From: Rahnella woolbedingensis
GTDB lineage: Bacteria; Pseudomonadota; Gammaproteobacteria; Enterobacterales; Enterobacteriaceae
Assembly: GCF_003602095.1 (NCBI RefSeq)
Contig: NZ_RAHH01000015.1
Coordinates: 1 to 64,000 of the forward strand
Direction of reading: 5' to 3'
Length of the DNA: 64,000 bases
Within the stretch, counting starts at the first letter, position 1. Every line of letters starts with the position of its first letter. Shown in pieces: positions 1 through 10,704 of the stretch. The translations under genes were made by a program, and so were the position numbers. Under the pieces are notes generated by a model. That model searched no databases, was not told the DNA's origin, and saw nothing but the letters and a program-made list of their open reading frames with translations.

Positions 1-47
1 ATGCAAGGGAAGTGAGAGAAAAAAGGTCGAAATATCCTTTAAAAAAC

Positions 48-76
48 AATGCTGGTCACCTTAAGTGACCAGCATT
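48..76 (-). terminator. Rho-independent terminator of the aldo/keto reductase gene
   Basis: A perfect 12-bp inverted repeat (AATGCTGGTCAC / GTGACCAGCATT) with a 5-nt loop lies just beyond the stop codon of the minus-strand reductase gene. Read on the minus strand the hairpin is followed by a run of T (positions 46-41), as in an intrinsic terminator. Confidence 0.85.
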
Positions 77-104
77 ATCCGCGAGGACCCTTTTTTACAT
101 CCGT

Positions 105-1955
<1,851 letters not shown>

Positions 1956-3341
1956 ATGATGACGGATAAAGTCCGTATTGACAGTTTAGGTGCGAATTCA
2001 TTAAACGGAAACAATGAAACCTATTTGGCGAGACAAGCTGAATTTGAATCGAATGTTCGGAGCTATCCTCGTAAATTGCCTCTGGCAATAGCGAAAGCCA
2101 ATGGCGTGTGGATCACTGATGTTGAGAATAATCAATATCTTGATTGCCTGGCAGGCGCGGGTACGCTGGCTCTGGGACATAATCATCCGGACGTGCTGCA
2201 AAGCATCCAAAATGTCATTACCAGCGGCTTGCCGTTACATACACTGGATCTGACAACACCGTTGAAAGATCAGTTCTCCGAATACCTTCTTTCTTTATTG
2301 CCACAACAGGGCAAAGAATATTGCCTTCAGTTCACCGGCCCGTCTGGTGCTGATGCTGTTGAAGCGGCAATGAAACTGGCAAAAAAAGTCACTGGCCGTA
2401 CCGGTATCATCAGTTTCTCTGGTGGCTACCACGGCATGACTCACGCCACTCTGGCTGTCACCGGTAACCTGTCACCGAAAGAAGCGGTTAACGGCATGAT
2501 GCCGGAAGTGCAGTTTATGCCTTACCCGCATCAGTACCGCTGCCCGCTGGGCATTGGCGGTGACGCTGGCGTTAAAGCATTAACTTACTACTTCGAAAAC
2601 CTGATCAACGACGTTGAAAGCGGCGTGCGCAAACCTGCGGCTGTTATTCTGGAAGCCGTTCAGGGTGAAGGCGGCGTGAACCCGGCTCCGGCTGAGTGGT
2701 TGCAGCGCATCCGTAAAGTGACTCAGGAACACGGCATTCTGCTGATCCTCGACGAAGTGCAGGCTGGATTCTGCCGTACCGGCAAACAGTTCGCCTTCGA
2801 ACACGCGGGTATTGAGCCGGACATCATCGTGATGTCTAAAGCGGTGGGCGGTGGTCTGCCACTGGCCGTGCTGGGTATCAAAAAACAGTTCGACGCCTGG
2901 GCGCCGGGTCACCATACCGGGACCTTCCGTGGCAACCAGCTGGCAATGGCGACCGGCCTGACCACGCTGAAAATCCTCAAAGACAACAAGATAGCGGACA
3001 AAGTAGCTGCACAGGGCGAGTGGCTGAAAAGCAAACTGGCTGATATGCACAAACGCTATCCGGTCATCGGTCACGTGCGCGGTCTGGGTCTGATGATCGG
3101 TATTGAAATCGTGAAACCGAACGAAGCGCAGGATCATATGGGTTGCTACCCGGCTGACGGCGAGCTTTCTGCCCTGTTGCAGAAAAAATGCTTCGAAGCG
3201 GGTCTGATCCTCGAACGCGGTGGCCGTAATGGTTGCGTTCTTCGCCTGTTGCCTTCCCTGCTGATCACTAATGATGAGCTGGGTATTTTCCTCGATAAGT
3301 TTGAGCAGGCGCTGTTAGCGGCTGGCATCAAGCCTGTCTGA
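1956..3341 (+). CDS. dat: Diaminobutyrate--2-oxoglutarate aminotransferase
   Basis: A 461-residue class III PLP-dependent aminotransferase that makes L-2,4-diaminobutyrate from aspartate semialdehyde with glutamate as amino donor. The PLP lysine is K295 in [12 protein letters not shown], and the class III pattern [13 protein letters not shown] precedes it. The product call rests on the gene pair: 18 nt downstream lies an L-2,4-diaminobutyrate decarboxylase, and the two enzymes together make 1,3-diaminopropane, as established for Acinetobacter and some enterobacteria. Two adjacent ATG codons (1956, 1959) follow AGGAG at 1947-1951; the second has the better spacing, so two or three residues at the N-terminus are uncertain. 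Confidence 0.9.
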   Translation: MMTDKVRIDSLGANSLNGNNETYLARQAEFESNVRSYPRKLPLAIAKANGVWITDVENNQYLDCLAGAGTLALGHNHPDVLQSIQNVITSGLPLHTLDLTTPLKDQFSEYLLSLLPQQGKEYCLQFTGPSGADAVEAAMKLAKKVTGRTGIISFSGGYHGMTHATLAVTGNLSPKEAVNGMMPEVQFMPYPHQYRCPLGIGGDAGVKALTYYFENLINDVESGVRKPAAVILEAVQGEGGVNPAPAEWLQRIRKVTQEHGILLILDEVQAGFCRTGKQFAFEHAGIEPDIIVMSKAVGGGLPLAVLGIKKQFDAWAPGHHTGTFRGNQLAMATGLTTLKILKDNKIADKVAAQGEWLKSKLADMHKRYPVIGHVRGLGLMIGIEIVKPNEAQDHMGCYPADGELSALLQKKCFEAGLILERGGRNGCVLRLLPSLLITNDELGIFLDKFEQALLAAGIKPV

Positions 3342-3359
3342 GCGGAGTAAGAGATTCTG

Positions 3360-4832
3360 ATGTCCGAGTTAAACCCGATTCTGGCAGGTTCAGCGCAAAG
3401 CACTGAAGCCTATCAGCAAGCCATTGCGCAGAGCACTGAAGCTGTTGTGCAGTGGCTGCAACAACCTGAAATGTATCAGGGTAAAACCGTTGCCCAGTTG
3501 CGTGAACGTATCACACTGGACTTCAATCCAAACGGCCTGGGTAACCAGGCTGCTATTGAACGTGCCATTGAATACTTTTTAAAAGACAGTCTGTCTGTTC
3601 ATCACCCGCAATGTGTGGCGCATCTGCACTGCCCGAGTCTGGTCGTCAGCCAGGCCGCAGAAGTGCTGATCAACGCCACTAACCAGAGTATGGACTCCTG
3701 GGATCAAAGCCCGTCAGCGACCATCATTGAGATGAAACTGATCGAATGGCTGCGTAATCAGGTGGGTTATCAGGCTGGCGATGCGGGCGTGTTCACCAGC
3801 GGCGGCACCCAGAGCAATCTGATGGGGCTGATGCTGGCGCGTGATGCCTTCTTTGCCCGTCAGGGGCATTCCATTCAGCAGGATGGTCTGGTCGGCAATC
3901 TGCGTAAAATTAAAGTGTTATGTTCTGAAAACGCACACTTCTCTGTGCAGAAGAATATGGCATTGCTGGGTCTGGGTTATCAGTGCGTAACACTGGTGAA
4001 AACCGATGAGTTTGCCCGTATGGATCTCAACGATTTGCGCGAGAAAGTTGCACAGGCGCAGGCTAATGGTGACCAGATACTGGCGATCGTGGCGACCGCC
4101 GGAACCACCGACGCCGGTGCTATCGACCCGCTGCGCGCAATTGCTGAACTGGCTGCTGAGCATCAGATTTGGGTTCATGTGGATGCGGCGTGGGGCGGTG
4201 CGTTATTGCTGTCTGAAAAATACCGCGACTATCTGGACGGTATCGAGTTAGTGGATTCCATCACCCTCGACTTCCACAAACAGTTCTTCCAGACCATCAG
4301 CTGCGGCGCGTTCCTGCTCAAAGAAGAGCGTCATTACGAGCTGATGCGCTACCAGGCGGCTTACCTGAACTCTGAGTTCGACGAAGCCGCTGGCGTGCCG
4401 AATCTGGTCTCCAAATCGCTGCAAACCACCCGTCGTTTCGATGCACTGAAACTGTGGATGGGTCTTGAAGCGTTAGGGCAGAAGCAGTATGCCGCGATCA
4501 TCGACCACGGTGTGACGCTGGCACAGGAAGTCGCGCAGCATGTGACGTCTGAGGCTGCGCTGGAACTGGTGATGAAGCCACAGCTGGCGAGCGTTCTGTT
4601 CCGTTATCGTCCTGAGCAACTGGCAGGCAGCAGCGATGCCGCTGTCGCCTTGCTGAACCAGAAAATCGGCGATGCGCTGCTGGAATCCGGTCGCGCGAAC
4701 GTTGGTGTGACCGAACATAACGGCGTGACCTGCCTGAAACTGACTCTGCTGAACCCGACGGTGACGCTGGAAGATGTGAAAATCCTGCTGGCGCTGGTGG
4801 AGAAAACCGCACAGCAACTGCTGAACCAGTAA
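3360..4832 (+). CDS. ddc: L-2,4-diaminobutyrate decarboxylase
   Basis: A 490-residue group II PLP-dependent decarboxylase that converts 2,4-diaminobutyrate to 1,3-diaminopropane, the second step of the two-gene pathway. The PLP lysine is K307 in LDFHKQFFQ, the conserved histidine-lysine pair of this family. The region HVDAAWGGALLLS carries the aspartate that contacts the PLP nitrogen. The gene starts 18 nt after dat and ends at a strong terminator, so the two form one transcript. Relatives include aromatic-amino-acid and glutamate decarboxylases, but linkage to dat makes diaminobutyrate by far the likelier substrate. No siderophore genes lie nearby, so the product probably feeds polyamine metabolism. 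Confidence 0.92.
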   Translation: MSELNPILAGSAQSTEAYQQAIAQSTEAVVQWLQQPEMYQGKTVAQLRERITLDFNPNGLGNQAAIERAIEYFLKDSLSVHHPQCVAHLHCPSLVVSQAAEVLINATNQSMDSWDQSPSATIIEMKLIEWLRNQVGYQAGDAGVFTSGGTQSNLMGLMLARDAFFARQGHSIQQDGLVGNLRKIKVLCSENAHFSVQKNMALLGLGYQCVTLVKTDEFARMDLNDLREKVAQAQANGDQILAIVATAGTTDAGAIDPLRAIAELAAEHQIWVHVDAAWGGALLLSEKYRDYLDGIELVDSITLDFHKQFFQTISCGAFLLKEERHYELMRYQAAYLNSEFDEAAGVPNLVSKSLQTTRRFDALKLWMGLEALGQKQYAAIIDHGVTLAQEVAQHVTSEAALELVMKPQLASVLFRYRPEQLAGSSDAAVALLNQKIGDALLESGRANVGVTEHNGVTCLKLTLLNPTVTLEDVKILLALVEKTAQQLLNQ

Positions 4833-4860
4833 GGTTTAGTTCTGCGTTGAAGCGCAGCAA

Positions 4861-4896
4861 AAAGCCGGTGATACGAAAGTATTGCCGGTTTTTTTT
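4861..4896 (+). terminator. Rho-independent terminator of dat-ddc
   Basis: The arms GCCGGTGATAC and GTATTGCCGGT pair around a GAAA tetraloop, with two or three G-U pairs. The hairpin is followed by eight T residues. It lies 30 nt after the ddc stop codon. Confidence 0.9.
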
Positions 4897-5003
4897 ATGC
4901 TTTTTTACCCTCAATGCCTGACGGCTTATGAACTTTCCTATTCTTCTCCCCGGCTGACCCTCGTTTCCTATACTGGAAGTTTGTGCTGAAAAGAGGAGGG
5001 ACG

Positions 5004-6116
5004 ATGAATTTTCTGTCACATTTCAATTTTATCGCACTGGTGATGACGCCGTTATTCTGGACAGGCGTCGCGTCGATGGTGGTGGTCACGCTGGTGACCT
5101 ACTGGCTGCTCAGCTGGTTACTGTCGTTTCTGCGCAAAGGTGTTAAGAGCTGGGGAGAGATGCATCCGGCGACCAACAGAATGCGGTCCATATTGGGCGA
5201 TGTTCTCGAGCGCACTAATAACCTGCTGATATTTGTTGCGGCATTCCTGTTCAGTCTGCGGTTCGTCAATCTGCCGGACAATCTCTACAACACCATCAGT
5301 CACGCGTGGTTCCTGGTTCTGGCGCTGCAAATGGCGCTGTGGCTCGATCAGGGTGTGGTGTCGTGGCTGCGACATATCATGAGACAGCCGGGCATGAACA
5401 AAAACCCGGTGACGCTGGTGATCACCGGACTGATATTCCGCGCGGTGGTCTGGTCGGTGATGCTGCTGTCGATTCTGGCTAACGTCGGCGTTAACATTAC
5501 CGCGCTGGTCGCCAGTCTGGGTGTCGGCGGTATTGCTATTGCACTGGCCATCCAGACCATTCTGAGCGATGTGTTTGCCTCGCTGTCGATAGGTTTTGAT
5601 AAGCCGTTCGAAATCGGTGATTTTGTGGTGTTCAATGACGTCGCCGGTACGGTGGAACATATCGGTCTGAAAACCACGCGGATCCGCAGTTTAAGTGGCG
5701 AGCAAATTGTCTGCGGGAACGCCATTTTGCTTCAGCAGACGCTGCATAATTACAAACGTATGCAGACCCGCCGCATCGTGTTTAATTTCGGTATCGCCAT
5801 CAATACGCCGCCGGACAAGCTGCGTAATATTGGTGAGATGGTTAAAGAAATTATTATCGATGTCGGCGAAACGAAATTCGACCGGGCACATCTTCTGGGT
5901 TTTGGCACTGACCGACTGAACATCGAAGTGGTGCATATCGTTAATACTGCCGATTACAATAAATACATGGATATCCAGCAGGAAATTAACATCCGCATTA
6001 TCGAAAAGTTAATGGAAAACGGGATAGAGATGGCGCTGCCCAATATGATTGTTAAAACACCGGAGAAAAGCGACGTCGGAGAATGGGAAGCCGCCAGCGT
6101 AAAACCGCAGACATAG
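5004..6116 (+). CDS. Small-conductance mechanosensitive channel (MscS family)
   Basis: A 370-residue inner-membrane channel that opens under membrane tension to release solutes on osmotic downshock. There are about five hydrophobic segments before the MscS core: residues near 13-40, 75-95, 105-120, 140-160 and the pore-lining helix around 165-185, rich in Gly and Ala (GVGGIAIALAIQTILSDVFA). The soluble beta domain follows (FEIGDFVVFNDVAGTVEHIG). The start is ATG 5004, preceded by AGAGGAGGG; a GTG 21 nt upstream is less likely because the ribosome binding site would then lie inside the gene. The length and extra N-terminal helices put it nearer YnaI/YbdG-type homologues than the 286-residue MscS. 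It appears to be a single-gene unit. Confidence 0.88.
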   Translation: MNFLSHFNFIALVMTPLFWTGVASMVVVTLVTYWLLSWLLSFLRKGVKSWGEMHPATNRMRSILGDVLERTNNLLIFVAAFLFSLRFVNLPDNLYNTISHAWFLVLALQMALWLDQGVVSWLRHIMRQPGMNKNPVTLVITGLIFRAVVWSVMLLSILANVGVNITALVASLGVGGIAIALAIQTILSDVFASLSIGFDKPFEIGDFVVFNDVAGTVEHIGLKTTRIRSLSGEQIVCGNAILLQQTLHNYKRMQTRRIVFNFGIAINTPPDKLRNIGEMVKEIIIDVGETKFDRAHLLGFGTDRLNIEVVHIVNTADYNKYMDIQQEINIRIIEKLMENGIEMALPNMIVKTPEKSDVGEWEAASVKPQT

Positions 6117-6122
6117 GATAAA

Positions 6123-6160
6123 AACAGGATTGCCGCGCATCACCGCGCAGCAATCCTGTT
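6123..6160 (-). terminator. Terminator between the convergent mscS-like and serine hydrolase genes
   Basis: An 11-bp inverted repeat (AACAGGATTGC / GCAATCCTGTT) lies between two converging genes. On the minus strand it is followed by TTTTT, so it mainly serves the serine hydrolase gene; it may also act on the plus strand. Confidence 0.75.
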
Positions 6161-6175
6161 GGTTAATGGATCTGA

Positions 6176-7498
6176 TTATCTCAACTGTTGGGCAATCGCG
6201 CTGTACATCAGCGAGGCTTCCAGCGGCTGTGCGCTGAAATCAGGTTCTGCCTGTGGCCATGTTGACCACTGGACAATCACCAGGTTTTCCGCACGGTTCA
6301 CCATAATCACCTGACCATAAATACCCAGCGCCCACATTGAACCTTTTAACGATTCAGACGGTGCTGGCGTCACATTTTTAGCATTGACGGGCACGGCGTT
6401 GTTCCACCACTGATAACCGTATATGCCGTCCGGATGCCCGGCAGAAACCGAATTTTTCGCTTTGTTCCAGTCAGTTGCCTGTGTCAGCCAGTTTTCAGGC
6501 AGGATTTTTTTGCCGTCCGGTAACTGGCCGCCACTCATTACAAACTCACCGAACCGACCCCAGTCTTCTAACGTCGCGTTGAATCCGTGTGCCCCGACAT
6601 CGTGTTTCCCTTGCTGATACGAATGCCAGACGCCATCCTGCGCCATGCCGTAAGGCTGCCAGATAGTTTCTTCCAGATACTTCGCAAGCGGCTTGCCGGT
6701 GGCTTTTTCCAGCACATCGCCCATCAGCCAGGCACCGCCGGAGGAGTACGACCAGGTTTCGCCCGCCGGATGAGCCCGTTTCAACCCGGTAATGATTTTA
6801 CGTACGCAATCGTAAGTCCCGGGATTCGCTTCACATTGCGTGAGATGAGCAAAATCCGAATCGGGATTGGCGTAATCCTCATTCCACGCCACGCCGGAGG
6901 TATGCTGGATAAGCTGGCGCAGCGTCACGCCTTCCCACGCGGTGCCCTTTAGTTCGGGCTCGTAGACTGTGATGAGATCATCTATTGAGCCGATTTTCCC
7001 TTCTTTGATAGCTATCCCGACAAGCGTTGACACCACGGATTTGCCCACGGAACGGGATGTCCACAACGTGTGGTCGGTATTGCCGTCGCCCAGATATTTG
7101 TAAGCGATTTTGCCGTTTTTGAGCACCAGCATACCGGTGACATTTTCGCGTTTCAGGTAATCCGCAAGCGTGTAGGTTTTACCGTTCACGCTGTACGTCG
7201 GATCCTGAAGCTGTTTATCTGCCTGAACAAAAGGTGCGGCCTGGCCGTGACGGAACACGTCACCGGCATAATTACGATAGTCATTACGAAAACCAATAAC
7301 ACGTGCGGCCTGATCCCAGTTCAGCATGTCTTTGGCATCCGGCAGCATCTTATCGAACGGCGTCGGGCAGGTGCTGAGCATGACGCCGCCGCAGTCCTGT
7401 GTCTGCCCTGCAAATGCAGGTGTAATAACCGTGACTGCTGCACTCATGGCCATAGCCAGCATCAGAGGTTTTAAGAGGTGATGATTCCGTGTTTTCAT
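6176..7498 (-). CDS. Periplasmic serine hydrolase of the beta-lactamase/class C fold (6-aminohexanoate-dimer hydrolase-like)
   Basis: A 440-residue protein with a Sec signal peptide (residues 1-30, ending ITPAFA). The SxxK motif is S150-V-G-K153 in TSRSVGKSVVS, and the YxN-equivalent is Y251-S-S in WSYSSGG. The family covers class C beta-lactamases, D,D-peptidases, esterases and nylon-oligomer hydrolases. The YSS rather than YAN motif and the extended N-terminus argue for an esterase or amidase rather than a true beta-lactamase. The gene is divergent from a LysR-type regulator across a 118-bp spacer, the same layout as ampC-ampR, so regulation by that neighbour is plausible. The substrate is unknown. 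Confidence 0.85.
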   Translation of the reverse strand: MKTRNHHLLKPLMLAMAMSAAVTVITPAFAGQTQDCGGVMLSTCPTPFDKMLPDAKDMLNWDQAARVIGFRNDYRNYAGDVFRHGQAAPFVQADKQLQDPTYSVNGKTYTLADYLKRENVTGMLVLKNGKIAYKYLGDGNTDHTLWTSRSVGKSVVSTLVGIAIKEGKIGSIDDLITVYEPELKGTAWEGVTLRQLIQHTSGVAWNEDYANPDSDFAHLTQCEANPGTYDCVRKIITGLKRAHPAGETWSYSSGGAWLMGDVLEKATGKPLAKYLEETIWQPYGMAQDGVWHSYQQGKHDVGAHGFNATLEDWGRFGEFVMSGGQLPDGKKILPENWLTQATDWNKAKNSVSAGHPDGIYGYQWWNNAVPVNAKNVTPAPSESLKGSMWALGIYGQVIMVNRAENLVIVQWSTWPQAEPDFSAQPLEASLMYSAIAQQLR

Positions 7499-7616
7499 GT
7501 TTTTTCTTATCCATCAGAGTATCGGGGAACTTGAGTATAGGGAGGGAAAATGGTTTGAAAAAATCATCTGATGGGGGAAAATACCCCGTAAACATGGCTG
7601 TATTCAGGGAGTGAAG

Positions 7617-8513
7617 ATGTCCGCATTACGTTATTCCATTTCACAAATTGAGGCGTTTGCCTGTGTGGCGGAGCTGGGGAACCTGTCCAAAGCCGCGTTA
7701 TCACTGGGGAAAGACCGCACCACGCTGCGTGATCTCATTGATTACCTGGAAGACGCGCTGGGCTATACGCTGTTTATTCGTCAGGGGCGCACTCTGGTGC
7801 TGACGGAGCAGGGGCAGCAGTTACACCGGCAGGCGCATTTGCTGATGCGTCAGGCTCAGGCATTTGAGTTTTACGCGCAGTCTCTGCCGCAGTCCGGACA
7901 ACAGGAACTGGTGATGGTCTACGATCCTTTCGTATCGCAGGCGTTTATCGACGCGGTGATCGTGATGATGGCGGAAAAAGGGATCCGCTTCAGCGCATGG
8001 AGCGCGTCGAGAGAAGAGGCCGAAGCTGCCCTGAAGGCCGGAACGGCGCAGGTTGCGGTCTGTCAGGCTAACAATCGTGCGCTGGGCATGGATATGGAGT
8101 GGTGCGCGCTGGGACATATCGAACTGGATTTTTACGCCGCCATTGGGTTATTTCAGCATCAGCAACGTCCGCTGACCTTACTCAATCTTTCCCTGAAACC
8201 TCAGCTGGTCATGCATCACAAGCATGATGAACAGATTGCCCAGCGGTTACAGATTTCGGGTCATACTTTGTATGTTAACGAACGCTCAACGCTGCGGTGT
8301 TTGCTGGAGAATGGCCAGGGCTGGGGGTTTTTACCGACGCATTATCAGGCATCCGCGTGGAAGGATGTGCAGGCAATAGAGACGGAAGTGGGCAATCAGG
8401 GACTGAATATTACCATGGTGGCCATCTGGCAGCCCGGTCAGACAAAACAGCCCGTTACCGGCAACTTAATCAGCACGCTCCCCGAATTATGGCGTAACGC
8501 CCTCCACCGCTGA
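7617..8513 (+). CDS. LysR-type transcriptional regulator
   Basis: A 298-residue regulator with an N-terminal winged helix-turn-helix (about residues 5-65; ISQIEAFACVAELGNLSKAA) and a periplasmic-binding-protein-like effector domain. The HTH is somewhat unusual: the recognition region reads LGKDRTTLRDLIDYLEDALG instead of the common QPALSxxI pattern. A GTG at 7611 is also in frame, but AGGGA would then abut it, so ATG 7617 is preferred. It is divergent from the serine hydrolase gene and probably controls it and itself. An alpha/beta hydrolase gene follows 139 nt downstream. Confidence 0.88.
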   Translation: MSALRYSISQIEAFACVAELGNLSKAALSLGKDRTTLRDLIDYLEDALGYTLFIRQGRTLVLTEQGQQLHRQAHLLMRQAQAFEFYAQSLPQSGQQELVMVYDPFVSQAFIDAVIVMMAEKGIRFSAWSASREEAEAALKAGTAQVAVCQANNRALGMDMEWCALGHIELDFYAAIGLFQHQQRPLTLLNLSLKPQLVMHHKHDEQIAQRLQISGHTLYVNERSTLRCLLENGQGWGFLPTHYQASAWKDVQAIETEVGNQGLNITMVAIWQPGQTKQPVTGNLISTLPELWRNALHR

Positions 8514-8652
8514 GTGCCTCCCAGCGAGATAAATATGTCCGGCGGCAGGCAATTTCAGCGGGCTTTGCTACGCTTTCTGAGCATCCGCGTTTTATAAACC
8601 TCACCCTGCATACCGTACTGTTTTCCCGATAATCTGCTGAGGAGTGCATTCT

Positions 8653-9489
8653 ATGCCATTTGTTAAAACCAACGACGGCGTTAATATTTTCTTCAAGGAC
8701 TGGGGGCCAAAAAACAAGCAACCCATTGTTTTCCACCACGGATGGCCGCTGAGTGCTGATGACTGGGACAATCAGATGTTGTTCTTCCTGGCCGAAGGCT
8801 TTCGTGTGATTGCCATCGACCGCCGCGGGCACGGGCGTTCGGATCAGACCAGTGAGGGTAACGATATGGATCACTATGCGTCGGATGCCTCCGCTGTGGC
8901 CGAGCATCTTGATTTGCATGATGCCGTACATATTGGTCATTCCACGGGGGGAGGGCAGGTTGCCCGCTATGTGGCGAAATATGGTCAGCCGCAGGGACGT
9001 GTGGCGAAGGCGGTGCTTATCAGTGCCGTGCCGCCGCTGATGGTCAAGACTGACGCTAATCCCGATGGCACGCCGATCGCCGTTTTCGATGGTTTACGCA
9101 GTGCGCTCGCCGCAAACCGCGCGCAGTTTTATCTGGACGTGGCTTCCGGGCCTTTCTACGGATTTAACCGCGAGGGTGCGCAAGTGTCACAAGGCACCAT
9201 CAATAACTGGTGGCGTCAGGGGATGACCGGCAGTGCTAATGCGCATTATGAAGGGATTAAGGCATTTTCAGAGACGGACCAGACCGGGGATTTGAAAGCC
9301 ATTACCGTGCCGACGCTGGTATTGCAGGGGGATGACGATCAGGTTGTACCGTATAAAGATGCGGCTCTTTTGCAGGATAAGCTGCTGGCGCACAGCACGC
9401 TGAAGATTTATCCGGGTTATCCGCACGGGATGCATACCACGCATGCTGATGTGATCAACAAGGACATTCTGGCGTTTATCCGCGGGTAA
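8653..9489 (+). CDS. Alpha/beta hydrolase, non-haem chloroperoxidase type
   Basis: A 278-residue hydrolase of the cofactor-free haloperoxidase group, whose members act mostly as esterases or perhydrolases in vivo. The nucleophile is S97 in the elbow GHSTGG. The acid is within D227-D229 (QGDDDQVVP) and the base is H258 (YPHGMH). The N-terminal oxyanion region FHHGWPLSADDW is diagnostic of this subgroup. The ATG at 8653 follows GAGGAG at about 9 nt; the in-frame GTG at 8644 overlaps that ribosome binding site and is rejected. A strong terminator follows, so it is transcribed alone or from the upstream LysR gene. Confidence 0.9.
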   Translation: MPFVKTNDGVNIFFKDWGPKNKQPIVFHHGWPLSADDWDNQMLFFLAEGFRVIAIDRRGHGRSDQTSEGNDMDHYASDASAVAEHLDLHDAVHIGHSTGGGQVARYVAKYGQPQGRVAKAVLISAVPPLMVKTDANPDGTPIAVFDGLRSALAANRAQFYLDVASGPFYGFNREGAQVSQGTINNWWRQGMTGSANAHYEGIKAFSETDQTGDLKAITVPTLVLQGDDDQVVPYKDAALLQDKLLAHSTLKIYPGYPHGMHTTHADVINKDILAFIRG

Positions 9490-9515
9490 TTTTTCTGTCG
9501 TTGATGTCTTTCAGG

Positions 9516-9540
9516 AACCCGCCGTCATGGCGGGTTTTTT
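9516..9540 (+). terminator. Rho-independent terminator
   Basis: The arms AACCCGCC and GGCGGGTT with loop GTCAT are followed by T residues, 26 nt after the chloroperoxidase-like gene. Confidence 0.92.
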
Positions 9541-9549
9541 ATCTGTTTT

Positions 9550-9939
9550 TCAGATGAGCGGGCTGAGCTTTTGGTGTATTTCGTCCATTCCCTTCATATC
9601 TTTTTCTGAGTAATACACGGTATTCAGTGCTTGAAACTGTTCGAGACGGGACAGGGCGTTAAATGCCTGCGCGACATCCGTATGCGTATCAAACACCTCT
9701 TCGGTACGGATCTTGTCTGTGCTGGCGGCTTTAATTTTTGATCTGAGTCTTAGGATTAATAACTCATTACTGGAATATTGATTTTCTAAATCGTCGGGTG
9801 AAATGTTTGCCGTTACGCTGGCTGGTTGCTGCGCAGTACGCGTCGGATAAGAAAGCGTATTAATCGCATGGACCGTTTGCGCTTCAGGCGAGCTGCACCC
9901 CGCTAATATCAATGCCAATAACATCATGATCTTTTTCAC
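9550..9939 (-). CDS. Small hypothetical lipoprotein
   Basis: A 129-residue protein with a lipoprotein signal peptide: KK at the N-terminus, a hydrophobic stretch MLLALILAG, and a lipobox ending in C15 (LAGC). Residues SS at +2/+3 after the cysteine predict outer-membrane sorting by the Lol rule. The mature part is polar and probably helical, and I do not recognise a domain. It starts at GTG 9939 with AGGAA upstream. It is convergent with the chloroperoxidase-like gene and has no operon partner. Its function is unknown. Confidence 0.7.
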   Translation of the reverse strand: MKKIMMLLALILAGCSSPEAQTVHAINTLSYPTRTAQQPASVTANISPDDLENQYSSNELLILRLRSKIKAASTDKIRTEEVFDTHTDVAQAFNALSRLEQFQALNTVYYSEKDMKGMDEIHQKLSPLI

Positions 9940-10112
9940 ACGTATTCCTGTCTTTACTCTGAATCTTAATTATTGCGATGCAGTGTACCAGCGCGAAATA
10001 TGGCGATAAAACCGCAGGTTTGTTTAAATCTGGACGTAACAGCGATTGTTTAATCAGGTTTATGGGATTTTTCTCAAGTGCTGAGACGTATAAACGGAAA
10101 GAAAAAGGCATA

Positions 10113-10140
10113 AAAAACCCGTCAGGGGAAACGGGTTTTT
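10113..10140. terminator. Bidirectional Rho-independent terminator
   Basis: The arms AAAAACCCGT and ACGGGTTTTT surround the loop CAGGGGAA. A and T tracts on both sides let it work in either direction. No plus-strand gene ends here, which raises the question of which transcript it stops. Confidence 0.75.
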
Positions 10141-10290
10141 GAAAGTTACGAGGGGAACTCGCGAGGTATCTGTAGGTTGCTACAGAGAGGTTCACTGTAC
10201 ACATCATATGTGACGAAAATGTGTAGGTGAAATCCGCATGTACGCCAAAAGTGGGGCTTTGATCGCACATTCCCCTTTTCACAGACCATA

Positions 10291-10312
10291 AAAAAAGGCC
10301 CGGAGGCCTTTT
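10291..10312 (-). terminator. Terminator of the DUF883 gene
   Basis: The arms AAAAGGCC and GGCCTTTT surround the tetraloop CGGA. On the minus strand a long T run follows. It sits 18 nt beyond the stop codon of the DUF883 gene. Confidence 0.88.
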
Positions 10313-10329
10313 ATCCGGACGATGCCGAC

Positions 10330-10602
10330 CTATTTACGACCGAGCAACAACCCGAGAACTACGCCGATGGCGCCTGCCGCGATTAAGCCGGACAGAGGAT
10401 TTTCTTTGATTTTCTCCGCGACGTCAGAGACGACTTCACTGGCCTGAGCCGAGTATTTACGCGCTGCGCCTTTAATCTGGTGCTTAGGAGAATCAACAAA
10501 ATCGCCAAATTGTTTTTGGGCTTCACCGGCAAGCTGGTTGCCCTTATCTTCGAGCTTATCTGCCAGATGGTTTGCATCTGCATCGATATCATGTGATGAC
10601 AT
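10330..10602 (-). CDS. DUF883 family protein (YqjD/ElaB-like, membrane-anchored)
   Basis: A 90-residue protein with a charged, helical N-terminal part (residues 1-68) and a C-terminal transmembrane segment (about 70-87, GLIAAGAIGVVLGLLLG) ending in RK. This is the architecture of YqjD, ElaB and YgaM, which are inner-membrane tail-anchored proteins reported to associate with ribosomes in stationary phase. A good GGAGAG ribosome binding site precedes the ATG. It is a single-gene unit with its own terminator. Family membership is clear; which paralogue it matches is not. Confidence 0.85.
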   Translation of the reverse strand: MSSHDIDADANHLADKLEDKGNQLAGEAQKQFGDFVDSPKHQIKGAARKYSAQASEVVSDVAEKIKENPLSGLIAAGAIGVVLGLLLGRK

Positions 10603-10704
10603 GGTTCTCTCCTTTTGTTAACCGACTTTAAGACTAGTTGATAATTGACCGCTGCGGATATTATTCCGCTTATTCCTAAAAAATTGCTGATTAAATGAGC
10701 GAAA

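Larger units (their letters stand above)
9940..10329. other. Gene-free region with two terminator hairpins
   Basis: This 390-bp stretch contains two intrinsic terminators (listed separately) and no convincing gene. A minus-strand reading frame at 9884-10282 overlaps the lipoprotein gene and both hairpin arms, and has no recognisable content. The short spacer between the hairpins (about 10141-10290) could be a small RNA; nothing in it proves that. Confidence 0.4.
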